NCBI RefSeq assembly: GCF_900169275.1
Contig: NZ_FXZC01000003.1
Coordinates: forward strand, 434,001-498,000
Origin: Brevibacterium casei CIP 102111
GTDB lineage: Bacteria; Actinomycetota; Actinomycetes; Actinomycetales; Brevibacteriaceae
Direction: 5' to 3'
DNA: 64,000 nucleotides
Shown here: piece by piece, positions 16,004 to 23,806 of the stretch
Numbering within the stretch: the stretch's first letter is position 1
Layout: the number at the start of each line of letters is the position of its first letter
The notes under the pieces: generated by a model
What the model was told of the DNA's origin: nothing
What the model saw: the letters and a program-made list of their open reading frames with translations, nothing else
Databases searched by the model: none
Position numbers and translations under genes: made by a program

Positions 16004-17617
16004 ATGACCGAATCCCCCAGTCCCACCCCTGACGACGAGAGTCCCGTGGACGACGGCGGGACGGCGACCGATGCCGAGCTCGTCGCTCTCATCCGGGAGC
16101 ACACCCCGGATTCGGCCAGCGGACGGCAGGCCTTCGCAGAGCTCTACGCCCGCCACCACGATCCCGCCCTCCACTACGCGATCCGCCTCACCGGCGACCG
16201 CCCGCGCGCCGAGGACGCCGTCGCCGAGGCGTTCGCGAAGATCTGGCGCGCGTGGGGCAACGGCGCGGGCCCCGAAGACGCATTCAAGTCCTACCTCATG
16301 ACCGCCGTGCGCTCGGAGTCCTACCGCTGCACCGCGACGACGAGCGCGACGACCGCCGTCCTTCCCGAGGTCCTCGACGTCCTCGCCGGCAGCAGCTCGC
16401 GGGATCACGCGAACGAGATCGCCGAACGCGAGCACCTCGCCCGTGCGTTCTCCTCACTGCCGGAGACCTGGCAGACCGCGATCACGCTCATCGACATCGA
16501 CGGCACCCCCACCGCCGAGGCGGCAGGGGCCCTCGGCCTCTCGCCGAACTCCTTCAACTCCCTGCTCCGCCGGGCTCGGGAGGGACTGCGCACCGCCTAC
16601 CTCCAGGAGCTCGTCGAACCGGCCAGGCCCGCATGCGCGGCGTACTCCTCCGAACTCGCCCGCTACGTCCGCAAGCAGCTCGGCCGCCGACGGGGAGCAT
16701 CGATCGAGACGCATCTGCGGCACTGCCAGTACTGCCGCCGGCAGACGCAGCTGCTCGGGCGCATCAACACGAAGCTCGGGGCGTGGCTGACCCCCGCCGT
16801 CCTCGCCGCCGCGCTCATCGAATCCGAGCAGTTCCCGGCTGTCCCGCTCGTCGCCGCCGCGAACGCCGGAGCAGAGCCGGCCGGGGCAGAGTCGGCCGGA
16901 GCAGAGTCGGCCGGCGCGCAGAACTCCGAGACCGTCTTCTTCAGTTCCCAGTCCGGCAGCGGCGCGGCAGGCTCGCCTTCGGGTCTTGCCCTCGGCCTCA
17001 AGATCGCCGCGGCCGCCCTCATCGCGACGGCGGCGATCGCCGCGACCGTGTGGGCACTCGACCCGAGCCCGAACGCTCCGGAGGTCGAGGGTCCCACCTC
17101 CTCGCCCGTGCAGCCGGAGACCGGCCTGGCCGACGACGACCCCGGCGAGGACCTGCGCTCTCCGGTCGCCCCTCCGGCGGCCGGCTCTCCCGATGCCGAT
17201 GTGCCCGCGGTCCCGGCGAATGAAGGACCTCGGAACCCGGCCCCTGCTCCTCCGGCTCCCGGCGAGCCCGGCGGTCCGAACGCGGCGCCGCCGGCACCTC
17301 GCGATCCCGGCCCGAACAATCCTGGTCCCAACGATCCCGGACCGGGGGATCCCGGCCCGGGACGGCCCGCGCCTCCGCCGCCGACCGGTCCTCCGCCATC
17401 GGAACCACCTCCGACGAGCCCTCCGCCGACAGAACCTCCACCGACGAGTCCTCCACCGACGGAGCCTCCGCCGACGAGCCCGCCTCCGACGAGCCCGCCG
17501 CCGACAGAGCCACCGCCGACAGAACCTCCTCCGACGAGCCCTCCCACTCCGTCTCCGACGCCGACGGAGCCCGGTGACAACTGCCACGATGTCGGCTGGG
17601 GTTGGCACTGCCATTGA
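16004..17617 (+). CDS. ECF-type sigma factor fused to a zinc-finger anti-sigma domain, a membrane helix and a proline-rich tail
   Basis: 537 residues. Sigma region 2 is near residues 40-85 (FAELYARHHDPALHYAIRL, AEDAVAEAFAKIWRAW). Region 4 is near 145-200 (SLPETWQTAITLIDIDG, AAGALGLSPNSFNSLLRR). A ZAS-like zinc finger follows near 205-255, with Cys in PACAAYSSE and an HLRHCQYC (HxxxCxxC) motif. A single membrane helix at ~332-352 (LKIAAAALIATAAIAATVW) leads to about 180 residues of extracytoplasmic Pro/Gly/Ser/Thr sequence ending CHDVGWGWHCH. Sigma factor, anti-sigma and sensor-like tail thus share one chain, as in some actinobacterial ECF groups. Start ATG 16004; a weak Shine-Dalgarno is a caveat. 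Confidence 0.82.
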   Translation: MTESPSPTPDDESPVDDGGTATDAELVALIREHTPDSASGRQAFAELYARHHDPALHYAIRLTGDRPRAEDAVAEAFAKIWRAWGNGAGPEDAFKSYLMTAVRSESYRCTATTSATTAVLPEVLDVLAGSSSRDHANEIAEREHLARAFSSLPETWQTAITLIDIDGTPTAEAAGALGLSPNSFNSLLRRAREGLRTAYLQELVEPARPACAAYSSELARYVRKQLGRRRGASIETHLRHCQYCRRQTQLLGRINTKLGAWLTPAVLAAALIESEQFPAVPLVAAANAGAEPAGAESAGAESAGAQNSETVFFSSQSGSGAAGSPSGLALGLKIAAAALIATAAIAATVWALDPSPNAPEVEGPTSSPVQPETGLADDDPGEDLRSPVAPPAAGSPDADVPAVPANEGPRNPAPAPPAPGEPGGPNAAPPAPRDPGPNNPGPNDPGPGDPGPGRPAPPPPTGPPPSEPPPTSPPPTEPPPTSPPPTEPPPTSPPPTSPPPTEPPPTEPPPTSPPTPSPTPTEPGDNCHDVGWGWHCH

Positions 17618-17619
17618 TC

Positions 17620-17664
17620 GGGGTCCGTGCGGGCGGCAACGGCCCCGACTTCGGCCCGGACCCC
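17620..17664 (+). terminator. Hairpin after the sigma-factor fusion gene
   Basis: GGGGTCCG (17620-17627) pairs with CGGACCCC (17657-17664), with further GC-rich pairing in the 29-base loop. It begins two bases after the stop codon. There is no T-run. It probably separates this transcript from mqo. Confidence 0.6.
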
Positions 17665-17722
17665 GGCGGGGAGTAATGTGAAGGTCGATACTTCACACCT
17701 CTGACGAAGATTGCGAGCGGAA

Positions 17723-19198
17723 ATGCCCTCAACGCAGGAAAAGGTCGACGTTGTCCTCATCGGCAGCGGCATCATGAGCGCCACCCTCGGCGCGATGCTG
17801 ACCGAACTCCAGCCCGAATGGGATATCCGGGTCTACGAGAAGCTCGACTATGTCGCCAAGGAGAGCTCCGACCCGTGGAACAACGCCGGCACCGGTCACG
17901 CAGCTCTGTGCGAGCTCAACTACACCCCCGAGGATGCGAACGGCCACATCGACCTGAAGAAGGCCTCGCAGATCAACGAGCAGTTCCACCACTCGCGCCA
18001 GTACTGGTCGCACCTCGTCGACACCGGCGTCCTTCCGGAGCCGAAGAACTTCATCAACCAGGTCCCGCACATCAGCTACGGCCGCGGCGAGAAGGGTCGG
18101 GACTACATCAGGAACCGTCGTGAGCAGATGGTCCGCAACCCGCTCTTCGCCGAGATGGAGTACACCGACGACCCGGCCACGCAGGCCGAATGGCTGCCGC
18201 TGATGTTCGAGGGCCGCGGACCGGGCCAGGTCAACGGCATCTCCCGGACCCAGATCGGCACCGACGTCGACTTCGGTTCGCTCTCCCGCCAGCTCCTGCG
18301 CTACATGGCCGACAAGGGTGCGACGATCCGCACGAGCCACCAGGTCACCGACCTCGACCGCTCCTCCGACGGCTGGACCGTCACGGTCCGTGACCTGCTC
18401 TCCCGCGAGACGCACAAGGTGAGTGCGAAGTTCGTCTTCATCGGCGCCGGCGGCGGCGCCCTGCCGCTGCTCCAGAAGTCCGGGATCCCCGAAGGACGCG
18501 GCTACGGCGGCTTCCCCGTCTCCGGCATCTTCCTGCGCACCGCGAACCCCGAGCTCGTCTCCCGCCACCAGGCGAAGGTCTACGGCCAGGCCTCCTTCGG
18601 CGCACCCGCGATGTCCGTGCCCCACCTCGACACCCGCGTCGTCGACGGCAACGACTACCTCATGTTCGGCCCCTACGCCGGGTTCTCGCCGAAGTTCCTC
18701 AAGCGCGGTCGCTTCACCGACCTGCCGTTCTCCGTCCGCGGGAACAACCTGCCGACGATGCTCGGCGTCGCCAAGGACAACACGGACCTCGTCACCTACC
18801 TGCTCTCCGAACTCGCAGCCTCGAAGAAGGCCCGATTCGCGGCGATGAACGAATTCATCCCCGAGGTCGACCCTGCCGACTGGGAGTTCATCCAGGCCGG
18901 TCAGCGCGTCCAGGTGATGAAGCACGATGCCAAGCGCGGCGGCGTCCTCGGGTTCGGCACCGAACTCGTGTCCTCGGCCGACGGTTCGATCGCCGCCCTC
19001 CTCGGCGCCTCACCGGGTGCGTCGACCGCGGTGGCGATCATGCTCGGCCTGCTCAAGACCTGCTTCCCCCGCCAGTACGACGGATGGGAGCCCGCGCTCA
19101 AGGACATGGTCCCCTCGCTCGGGCGCAGCCTCGCCGACGACGAGACTCTGCTCACCGAGCTCTCCGAGTACACCGCCAGGACCCTTCAGCTCATCTGA
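17723..19198 (+). CDS. mqo: Malate:quinone oxidoreductase
   Basis: 491 residues. This peripheral-membrane FAD enzyme oxidises L-malate to oxaloacetate and reduces the quinone pool. Visible features are the N-terminal dinucleotide fold VVLIGSGIMSATLG, the family signature DPWNNAGTGHAALCELNYTP, GISRTQIGTDVDFG, IGAGGGALPLLQKSGI and a C-terminal LLGASPGASTAVAIML. ATG 17723 is preferred over the TTG four codons upstream; its Shine-Dalgarno (GAGCGGAA) is weak. It borders genes that would generate and consume malate and glyoxylate, so it may serve that pathway as well as the TCA cycle. Confidence 0.93.
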   Translation: MPSTQEKVDVVLIGSGIMSATLGAMLTELQPEWDIRVYEKLDYVAKESSDPWNNAGTGHAALCELNYTPEDANGHIDLKKASQINEQFHHSRQYWSHLVDTGVLPEPKNFINQVPHISYGRGEKGRDYIRNRREQMVRNPLFAEMEYTDDPATQAEWLPLMFEGRGPGQVNGISRTQIGTDVDFGSLSRQLLRYMADKGATIRTSHQVTDLDRSSDGWTVTVRDLLSRETHKVSAKFVFIGAGGGALPLLQKSGIPEGRGYGGFPVSGIFLRTANPELVSRHQAKVYGQASFGAPAMSVPHLDTRVVDGNDYLMFGPYAGFSPKFLKRGRFTDLPFSVRGNNLPTMLGVAKDNTDLVTYLLSELAASKKARFAAMNEFIPEVDPADWEFIQAGQRVQVMKHDAKRGGVLGFGTELVSSADGSIAALLGASPGASTAVAIMLGLLKTCFPRQYDGWEPALKDMVPSLGRSLADDETLLTELSEYTARTLQLI

Positions 19199-19256
19199 GG
19201 CGCTGCAGCCCACCTGAGGCGCTCCAGCTCCACACCTCAGCCGTCAGGTCCCGCTC

Positions 19257-20084
19257 TCAGAGCTCGACCTGGCGGTTGACGTCCTTGTAGAGGAGGTAGC
19301 GGAAGCGGCCGGGTCCGCCCGCGTAGCAGGCCTGCGGGCAGAAGGCGCGCATCGAGATGAAGTCGCCCTCCTGCACCTCGACCCAGTCGCCGTTGAGACG
19401 ATAGACGGCCTTGCCCTCGAGGACGTAGAGGCCGTGCTCCATCTCGTGCGTCTCCGCGAACGGGATGACCGCGCCGGGTTCGAAGGTGACGATGTTGACG
19501 TGCATGTCGTAGGCGAGGTTCCCAGGATCCAACGGCCGCGTCGTCCGCCACCGGTTGTCGGTTCCCGGCATCGGGGACGGTTCGACGTCGGCCTCGTTGC
19601 CGAAGGCCGCCTCGGGGATGAGCCCGGCCGCCGGCTGGTAGCGCTTGCGCACCCAGTGGAAGCGGGCCGCCTCGGCGCCGGTCGACTGCGCAGACCACGT
19701 CGATCCGGCCGGCAGGTACGCGAACCCGCCCGGGGTGAGCACATGGTCGGTGCCCTCATGGGTGACGGTGAGCTCACCGGCCATGACGAAGAGGAATCCC
19801 TCGACCTCGGGCTGCGGTTCGGGGGCCTGCGAGCCGCCGCCGGGCTGGACCTCGAGGATCGTCTGCGAGAACGTCACCGCTCCCCCTGCCACCGGCTTGC
19901 TCAGCACCCACGAGCGCGTGTCCGACCATTCGGGCAGCGCCGAGGTGACGATGTCGCGCAGCACCCCACGCGGGATGACCGTGTAGGCCTCGGTGACGAT
20001 CGCCCTGTCGGTGAGCAGATCCGACTGCGGCGGGTGCCCACCGGTCGGAGCCCAATAGGTGTACGGGTCGGTGGTGATGCTCAT
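19257..20084 (-). CDS. allE: (S)-ureidoglycine aminohydrolase
   Basis: 275 residues, a bicupin. It deaminates (S)-ureidoglycine to (S)-ureidoglycolate in the allantoin pathway. Two cupin halves are seen: residues ~60-125 (GGGSQAPEPQPEVEGFLFVM) and ~185-265 (FAETHEMEHGLYVLEGKAVYRL, with Mn-ligand-type His/Glu and the downstream QACYAGGPGRFRYLLYKD typical of AllE/YlbA). The length fits the family. The start overlaps the stop of the upstream CitE-like gene as ATGA. Confidence 0.9.
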   Translation of the reverse strand: MSITTDPYTYWAPTGGHPPQSDLLTDRAIVTEAYTVIPRGVLRDIVTSALPEWSDTRSWVLSKPVAGGAVTFSQTILEVQPGGGSQAPEPQPEVEGFLFVMAGELTVTHEGTDHVLTPGGFAYLPAGSTWSAQSTGAEAARFHWVRKRYQPAAGLIPEAAFGNEADVEPSPMPGTDNRWRTTRPLDPGNLAYDMHVNIVTFEPGAVIPFAETHEMEHGLYVLEGKAVYRLNGDWVEVQEGDFISMRAFCPQACYAGGPGRFRYLLYKDVNRQVEL

Positions 20085-21409
20085 GCGCGGGTCTCCTTCT
20101 CTGTGGCGATGCCGCCGGTGCGGGCGATCTGCTCGAGCACCTCGGCGGACATGTCGGTGCGTTCGGCGATGTCCTCGGGCGTGTGCGCCCCGCAGGACAG
20201 GCCCCGGCTGAGGTAGCGGGCGAGCGCCTTCGCCGTCGCCGGTTCGTCGAGGACGGCCGAGTCCTCCTGCCCGACGTAGCTGCGCAGCCGCTGCGTTGCG
20301 AGCTCGAGCCCCTCCCGGTAGAACCGGAAGGTCGAGAGGAACCGGGTCGGCAGCTGGTGCGGGTGCATGTCCCAGCCCTGGTAGATGCCGCGGCGCAGAT
20401 GTCTGCGCACGAGGCGGGCGTGGAGGCTCCACGCCTGCTCGATCGCCGCCGGATCCCCGACCGGGAGGATGTTCGTCGACCCGTCGGAGAGGTGGACGCC
20501 GGTGCCGGCGACGGCGACCATCATCTGATTCTTCGCGAAGTCCGCGACGGGATGCTCCATCGACTGGTAGGCGGCGGCCACGCCCATCGACGCCGAGTAG
20601 TCGTACGTGCCGTAGTGGAGCGAGGTGATGCGTCCCGCTCCGGCGTCGAGGACCCGGCCCACGGGCACGGTGCCGTCGGCGCCGAGGATGAGCTGCGGGG
20701 TCTCGACCTGGACTTCGAAGGTCAGTGCCCCGTCGTCGAGGCCGTGCTCCTCCTCGAGGTCGCGCAGTGCCGCGACCATGGCCGTCACCTGGTCGGCGGT
20801 GCTCACCTTCGGCAGGGTGAGGACGAGCCCCTCGGGCAGGGAGCCGTGGGCGGCGATGACGCCTGAGACGAAGAGGTCGAGGGTGCGCAGACCCCGTGCC
20901 CGGGTCGCAGCCTCGAGGCACTTGAACCGGATCCCGACGAACGCCGGCGCGGTGTCCTCGGCCATCCCGGCCACGACCGCACGGGCCGCCTCGCGCACCG
21001 CGGCGTCCTCGGTCTCGTCGCCCTGGTCGCCGAAGCCGTCCTCGAAGTCGTAGCGGAGATCCTCGATCGGCTCCGTCGTCAGCTTCCGCGTCACCGCCTC
21101 GGCGAGCAGCTCCGCCTCCCGGGCGACCTGGTGGAGGCTCGGCGGGGTGAGCCCCAGGGTCTCGTCGGCCTCCCTGCGGGCGGCGACGATGACGCGTTCG
21201 GCGAGCTGGACCATGCCGCCGTTGTCCTCGACGGCGGCGAGCGCCTGCTCACCCCACTGCCGGGGGACGGTCGGATCGGCCTGGTGACCTGGGACGTAGA
21301 CCGTGTGGATGGGTTGGCGCACGTCCCGATCGCCCGGATAACGCGTGCTCAGCAGCTCGTCCGTGTCCGCGAGCAGAGCATCGATGTCATCGAGCGTTGA
21401 TTGCTTCAC
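20081..21409 (-). CDS. DUF6986 protein, CitE/HpcH-fold aldolase/lyase-like; candidate glyoxylate-using malate synthase or malyl-CoA lyase
   Basis: 442 residues from a GTG at 21409 with GAGG five bases upstream. The sequence follows the CitE/malyl-CoA-lyase TIM barrel in order: YDFEDGF (~120-126, cf. LDLEDAV), IRFK with Arg161, LTLPK (Lys201), FEVQVETPQ (Glu236), YDYSAS (Asp270) and GWDMHPHQLP (~346-353, cf. the family HPxQ). The family makes or breaks C-C bonds between acyl-CoA and keto acids. It is translationally coupled to allE, whose pathway yields glyoxylate, and lies beside malic enzyme. The sequence is unlike AceB or GlcB malate synthases. Function is inferred from fold and context only. 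Confidence 0.72.
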   Translation of the reverse strand: MKQSTLDDIDALLADTDELLSTRYPGDRDVRQPIHTVYVPGHQADPTVPRQWGEQALAAVEDNGGMVQLAERVIVAARREADETLGLTPPSLHQVAREAELLAEAVTRKLTTEPIEDLRYDFEDGFGDQGDETEDAAVREAARAVVAGMAEDTAPAFVGIRFKCLEAATRARGLRTLDLFVSGVIAAHGSLPEGLVLTLPKVSTADQVTAMVAALRDLEEEHGLDDGALTFEVQVETPQLILGADGTVPVGRVLDAGAGRITSLHYGTYDYSASMGVAAAYQSMEHPVADFAKNQMMVAVAGTGVHLSDGSTNILPVGDPAAIEQAWSLHARLVRRHLRRGIYQGWDMHPHQLPTRFLSTFRFYREGLELATQRLRSYVGQEDSAVLDEPATAKALARYLSRGLSCGAHTPEDIAERTDMSAEVLEQIARTGGIATEKETRA

Positions 21410-21479
21410 TTCATCCTCTTCCGTTGCCGTGTGAGCGAGCACGGCCACGATGCCGGCTCCCCACCATTGTCACCCACAT

Positions 21480-22859
21480 TCACCGCGAGACCGCGGCGAC
21501 CGCCTCGGCGACCTTCTTCGCGACCTCGGGGTCGAAGACCGAGGGCACGACGTAGCCGGGATGGAGGTCCTCCTCCGGGATGCACGAGGCGATCGCGTCG
21601 GCGGCGGCGACCATGATCGACTCGTCGACGTCGGTGGCCTCGGCGTCGAGGAGACCGCGGAAGATCCCGGGGAACGCGAGGACGTTGTTGATCTGGTTCG
21701 GGTAGTCGCTGCGCCCGGTGGCGACGACGGCGGCGTGCTTGAGCGCCTCGGCGGGGTCGACCTCGGGATCGGGGTTGGCCATCGCGAAGACGAGCGCCCC
21801 GTCATTCATCGCGGCGATGTCGTCACCGTTCAGCACGTTCGGAGCCGAGACGCCGATGAAGACGTCGGCACCGCGGACCGCCTCCTTGAGGCTGCCCTCG
21901 AAGCCCTCGGGGTTCGTGTTCTCCTTCAGCCACACCTTGTGCTCGGTGTCGACGGTCGAGTTCGGTCCGATCGCCCCGTCCCGACCGCATGCGATGATCG
22001 TCTGCGCCCCGGCGACCTGGAGGAGACGGATGATCGCGTGCCCGGCAGCACCGACCCCGGAGACGACGATGCGCACCTCGGCGATGTCCTTGCCGACGAC
22101 CTTGAGGGCGTTCTTCAGCGCCGCGAGCGTGACGATGCCCGTGCCGTGCTGGTCGTCGTGGAAGACGGGGATGTCGAGTTCGGCGCGCAGGCGGCGTTCG
22201 ATCTCGAAGCAGCGTGGGGCCGAGATGTCCTCGAGGTTGATCCCCCCGTAGGCCGGGGCGATGGCCTTGCAGATCGCGATGATCTCCTCGGTGTCCTTCG
22301 TGTCGAGGGCCACCGGCCACGCATCGACCCCCGCGAACTGCTTGAAGAGGACGGCCTTGCCCTCCATCACCGGCATCGCCGCTTCGGGCCCGATGTCGCC
22401 GAGGCCGAGGACCGCGGTCCCGTCCGTGACGACGGCGACGGTGTTGCGTTTGATCGTCAGGCGCCTCGCGTCGTCCTTGTTCGCAGCGATCGCCTTGCAC
22501 ACCCGAGCCACGCCGGGGGTGTAGGCACGGGAGAGGTCGTCGCGGTTGCGCAGCGGCACCTTCGGCGTCGATTCGAGCTTCCCGCCGAGGTGGAGGAGGA
22601 AGGTCCGATCGGAGACCTTCCGGACGTCGACGCCGGGCAGGGCGCTCAGCTCGGTCGAGACCTCCTCGGCGTGGGCGACGTCGCGGGTGTCGGCACTGAC
22701 GTCGATGACGACGGTGTCCGGGGTGGACTCGACGACGTCGAGCGCGGTGATGCCGGCCCCGGTCGCCGCGGCCGCGGCCACGAGGTCCGAGGTCGACGAC
22801 TGCCCGACGGCCGTGGCCACACGCAGGGTGATGGAGTATCCGGGGCTGGGAACAGCCAT
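21480..22859 (-). CDS. NAD(P)-dependent malic enzyme with N-terminal ACT domain
   Basis: 459 residues. It oxidatively decarboxylates malate to pyruvate. An ACT-like regulatory domain spans ~1-85 ([20 protein letters not shown]). The catalytic part shows [41 protein letters not shown], the metal-site [16 protein letters not shown], the cofactor fold [14 protein letters not shown] and [13 protein letters not shown]. The ATG is preceded by GAGAGGATGAC. It lies 70 bases upstream of the CitE-like gene on the same strand and is divergent from the IclR regulator, with palindromes between. Confidence 0.92.
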   Translation of the reverse strand: MAVPSPGYSITLRVATAVGQSSTSDLVAAAAATGAGITALDVVESTPDTVVIDVSADTRDVAHAEEVSTELSALPGVDVRKVSDRTFLLHLGGKLESTPKVPLRNRDDLSRAYTPGVARVCKAIAANKDDARRLTIKRNTVAVVTDGTAVLGLGDIGPEAAMPVMEGKAVLFKQFAGVDAWPVALDTKDTEEIIAICKAIAPAYGGINLEDISAPRCFEIERRLRAELDIPVFHDDQHGTGIVTLAALKNALKVVGKDIAEVRIVVSGVGAAGHAIIRLLQVAGAQTIIACGRDGAIGPNSTVDTEHKVWLKENTNPEGFEGSLKEAVRGADVFIGVSAPNVLNGDDIAAMNDGALVFAMANPDPEVDPAEALKHAAVVATGRSDYPNQINNVLAFPGIFRGLLDAEATDVDESIMVAAADAIASCIPEEDLHPGYVVPSVFDPEVAKKVAEAVAAVSR

Positions 22860-22885
22860 GATGTCATCCTCTCTGATGGAATCAT

Positions 22886-22900
22886 TTCCGTATTACGGAT
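22886..22900. promoter_or_regulatory. Putative IclR/AllR-like operator between malic enzyme and iclR
   Basis: TTCCGTATTACGGAT contains a perfect TCCGTA/TACGGA inverted repeat around one base. It overlaps GGAATCATTTCC just upstream (22878-22889). The same TTCCGTAT-nn-(T/C)G(G)A pattern occurs before glxK, hyi and the purine permease. It lies 27 bases upstream of the malic-enzyme start and 115 bases from the iclR start. Confidence 0.6.
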
Positions 22901-22945
22901 GTTAGCTTCTGCATCATGGAAAATCTAGCGGGAGCGGGCGGTCAA

Positions 22946-22961
22946 CGGAAACTTTCTTCCA
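22946..22961. promoter_or_regulatory. Second, weaker operator-like palindrome upstream of iclR
   Basis: CGGAAACTTTCTTCCA is an imperfect CGGAA/TTCCG palindrome with 16-base span, similar to the glxK element CGGAAATATTTTTCCG. It lies 54 bases upstream of the iclR ATG and could allow autoregulation. Confidence 0.35.
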
Positions 22962-23014
22962 TTCCGCAGTAGACTGAGCGGAGGTGTCGCCCACTTCGAG
23001 GAAGAGGACTACGG

Positions 23015-23800
23015 ATGACCACGAACGACTCAGCCACCCCCGCGATCCGCCAGACCAAGGGCGGGGTGCAGTCCGTCGAGCGCGCGTTCGGCCTCCTCGA
23101 GTGCATCGCGAACTCCTCCGGCTCGGCCACGCTCAGCCACATCGCCGCCGACGTCAACCTCCCCCTGCCGACGATCCACCGGCTGCTCTCGACCCTGCTC
23201 GGCCTCGGCGTCGTCCGTCAGCTGCCGGGCCGCGGCTACGCACTCGGGCCGGGACTCGTGCGCCTGGGCAATCTCGCCGGTGCGCAGCTCGGGGCGATCG
23301 CCCGACCCTACCTGCGCACGCTGGTCGAGGAGCTCGGCGAGTCCGCGAACGTCGCGACCCTCGACGGGGACATGGTCGTCTACGTCGATCAGGTCGCCTC
23401 CGAGCGGCAGATGCGGATGTTCACCGAGGTGGGACGCCGCACCCATATGCACGACACCGGTGTGGGCAAGGCGATCCTCGCCGAGCTCGACCCCGAGCAG
23501 GTCCGCCACATCGTCACCACCGCGGGCATGCCCACCCCGACCGAGCACAGCATCGGCACGATCGAGGAGCTCGAAGCCGAACTCGAGCGGATCCGTCAGC
23601 GCGGGTACTCGATCGACGAACAGGAGCAGGAGCTCGGGGTGCGCTGCTTCGCGATGTCCGTCCCCGATGCCCCGTCCCCGCTCGCGATCTCCGTCTCCGG
23701 GCCGATCAGCCGCGTCGACGAGGACTTCGCCGACCGCGCGATCCCCCTGCTCCGCTCGGCGGCCGAGCAGATCTCCCGCGACATGCGCCGCGGCTCCTGA
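23015..23800 (+). CDS. IclR family transcriptional regulator, probable regulator of purine/glyoxylate catabolism (AllR-like)
   Basis: 261 residues. The N-terminal winged helix (~12-75) begins GGVQSVERAFGLLECIANS, with recognition-helix region LPLPTIHRLLSTLLGLGVV. The C-terminal effector domain (~85-255) has VATLDGDMVVYVDQVAS, HMHDTGVGKAILAEL and an LGVRCFAMSVPDAPSPLAISVSGP-type end. AllR, the enterobacterial and streptomycete IclR regulator of allantoin/glyoxylate genes, responds to pathway intermediates. Position and shared operators suggest the same role here. It is divergent from malic enzyme and convergent with aceE (6-base gap). Confidence 0.85.
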   Translation: MTTNDSATPAIRQTKGGVQSVERAFGLLECIANSSGSATLSHIAADVNLPLPTIHRLLSTLLGLGVVRQLPGRGYALGPGLVRLGNLAGAQLGAIARPYLRTLVEELGESANVATLDGDMVVYVDQVASERQMRMFTEVGRRTHMHDTGVGKAILAELDPEQVRHIVTTAGMPTPTEHSIGTIEELEAELERIRQRGYSIDEQEQELGVRCFAMSVPDAPSPLAISVSGPISRVDEDFADRAIPLLRSAAEQISRDMRRGS

Positions 23801-23806
23801 GCCCCC

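Noticed and set aside
17395..17560. Repetitive CCGACGAGCCCTCC-type DNA as a possible mobile or CRISPR-like repeat
   Set aside because: It encodes the Pro/Ser/Thr-rich tail of the sigma-factor fusion in frame, with irregular units and no unique spacers.
20081..21409. Calling the DUF6986 gene aceB or glcB outright
   Set aside because: None of the AceB/GlcB N-terminal or catalytic signatures is present and the length is shorter; only the CitE-like motif series is visible.
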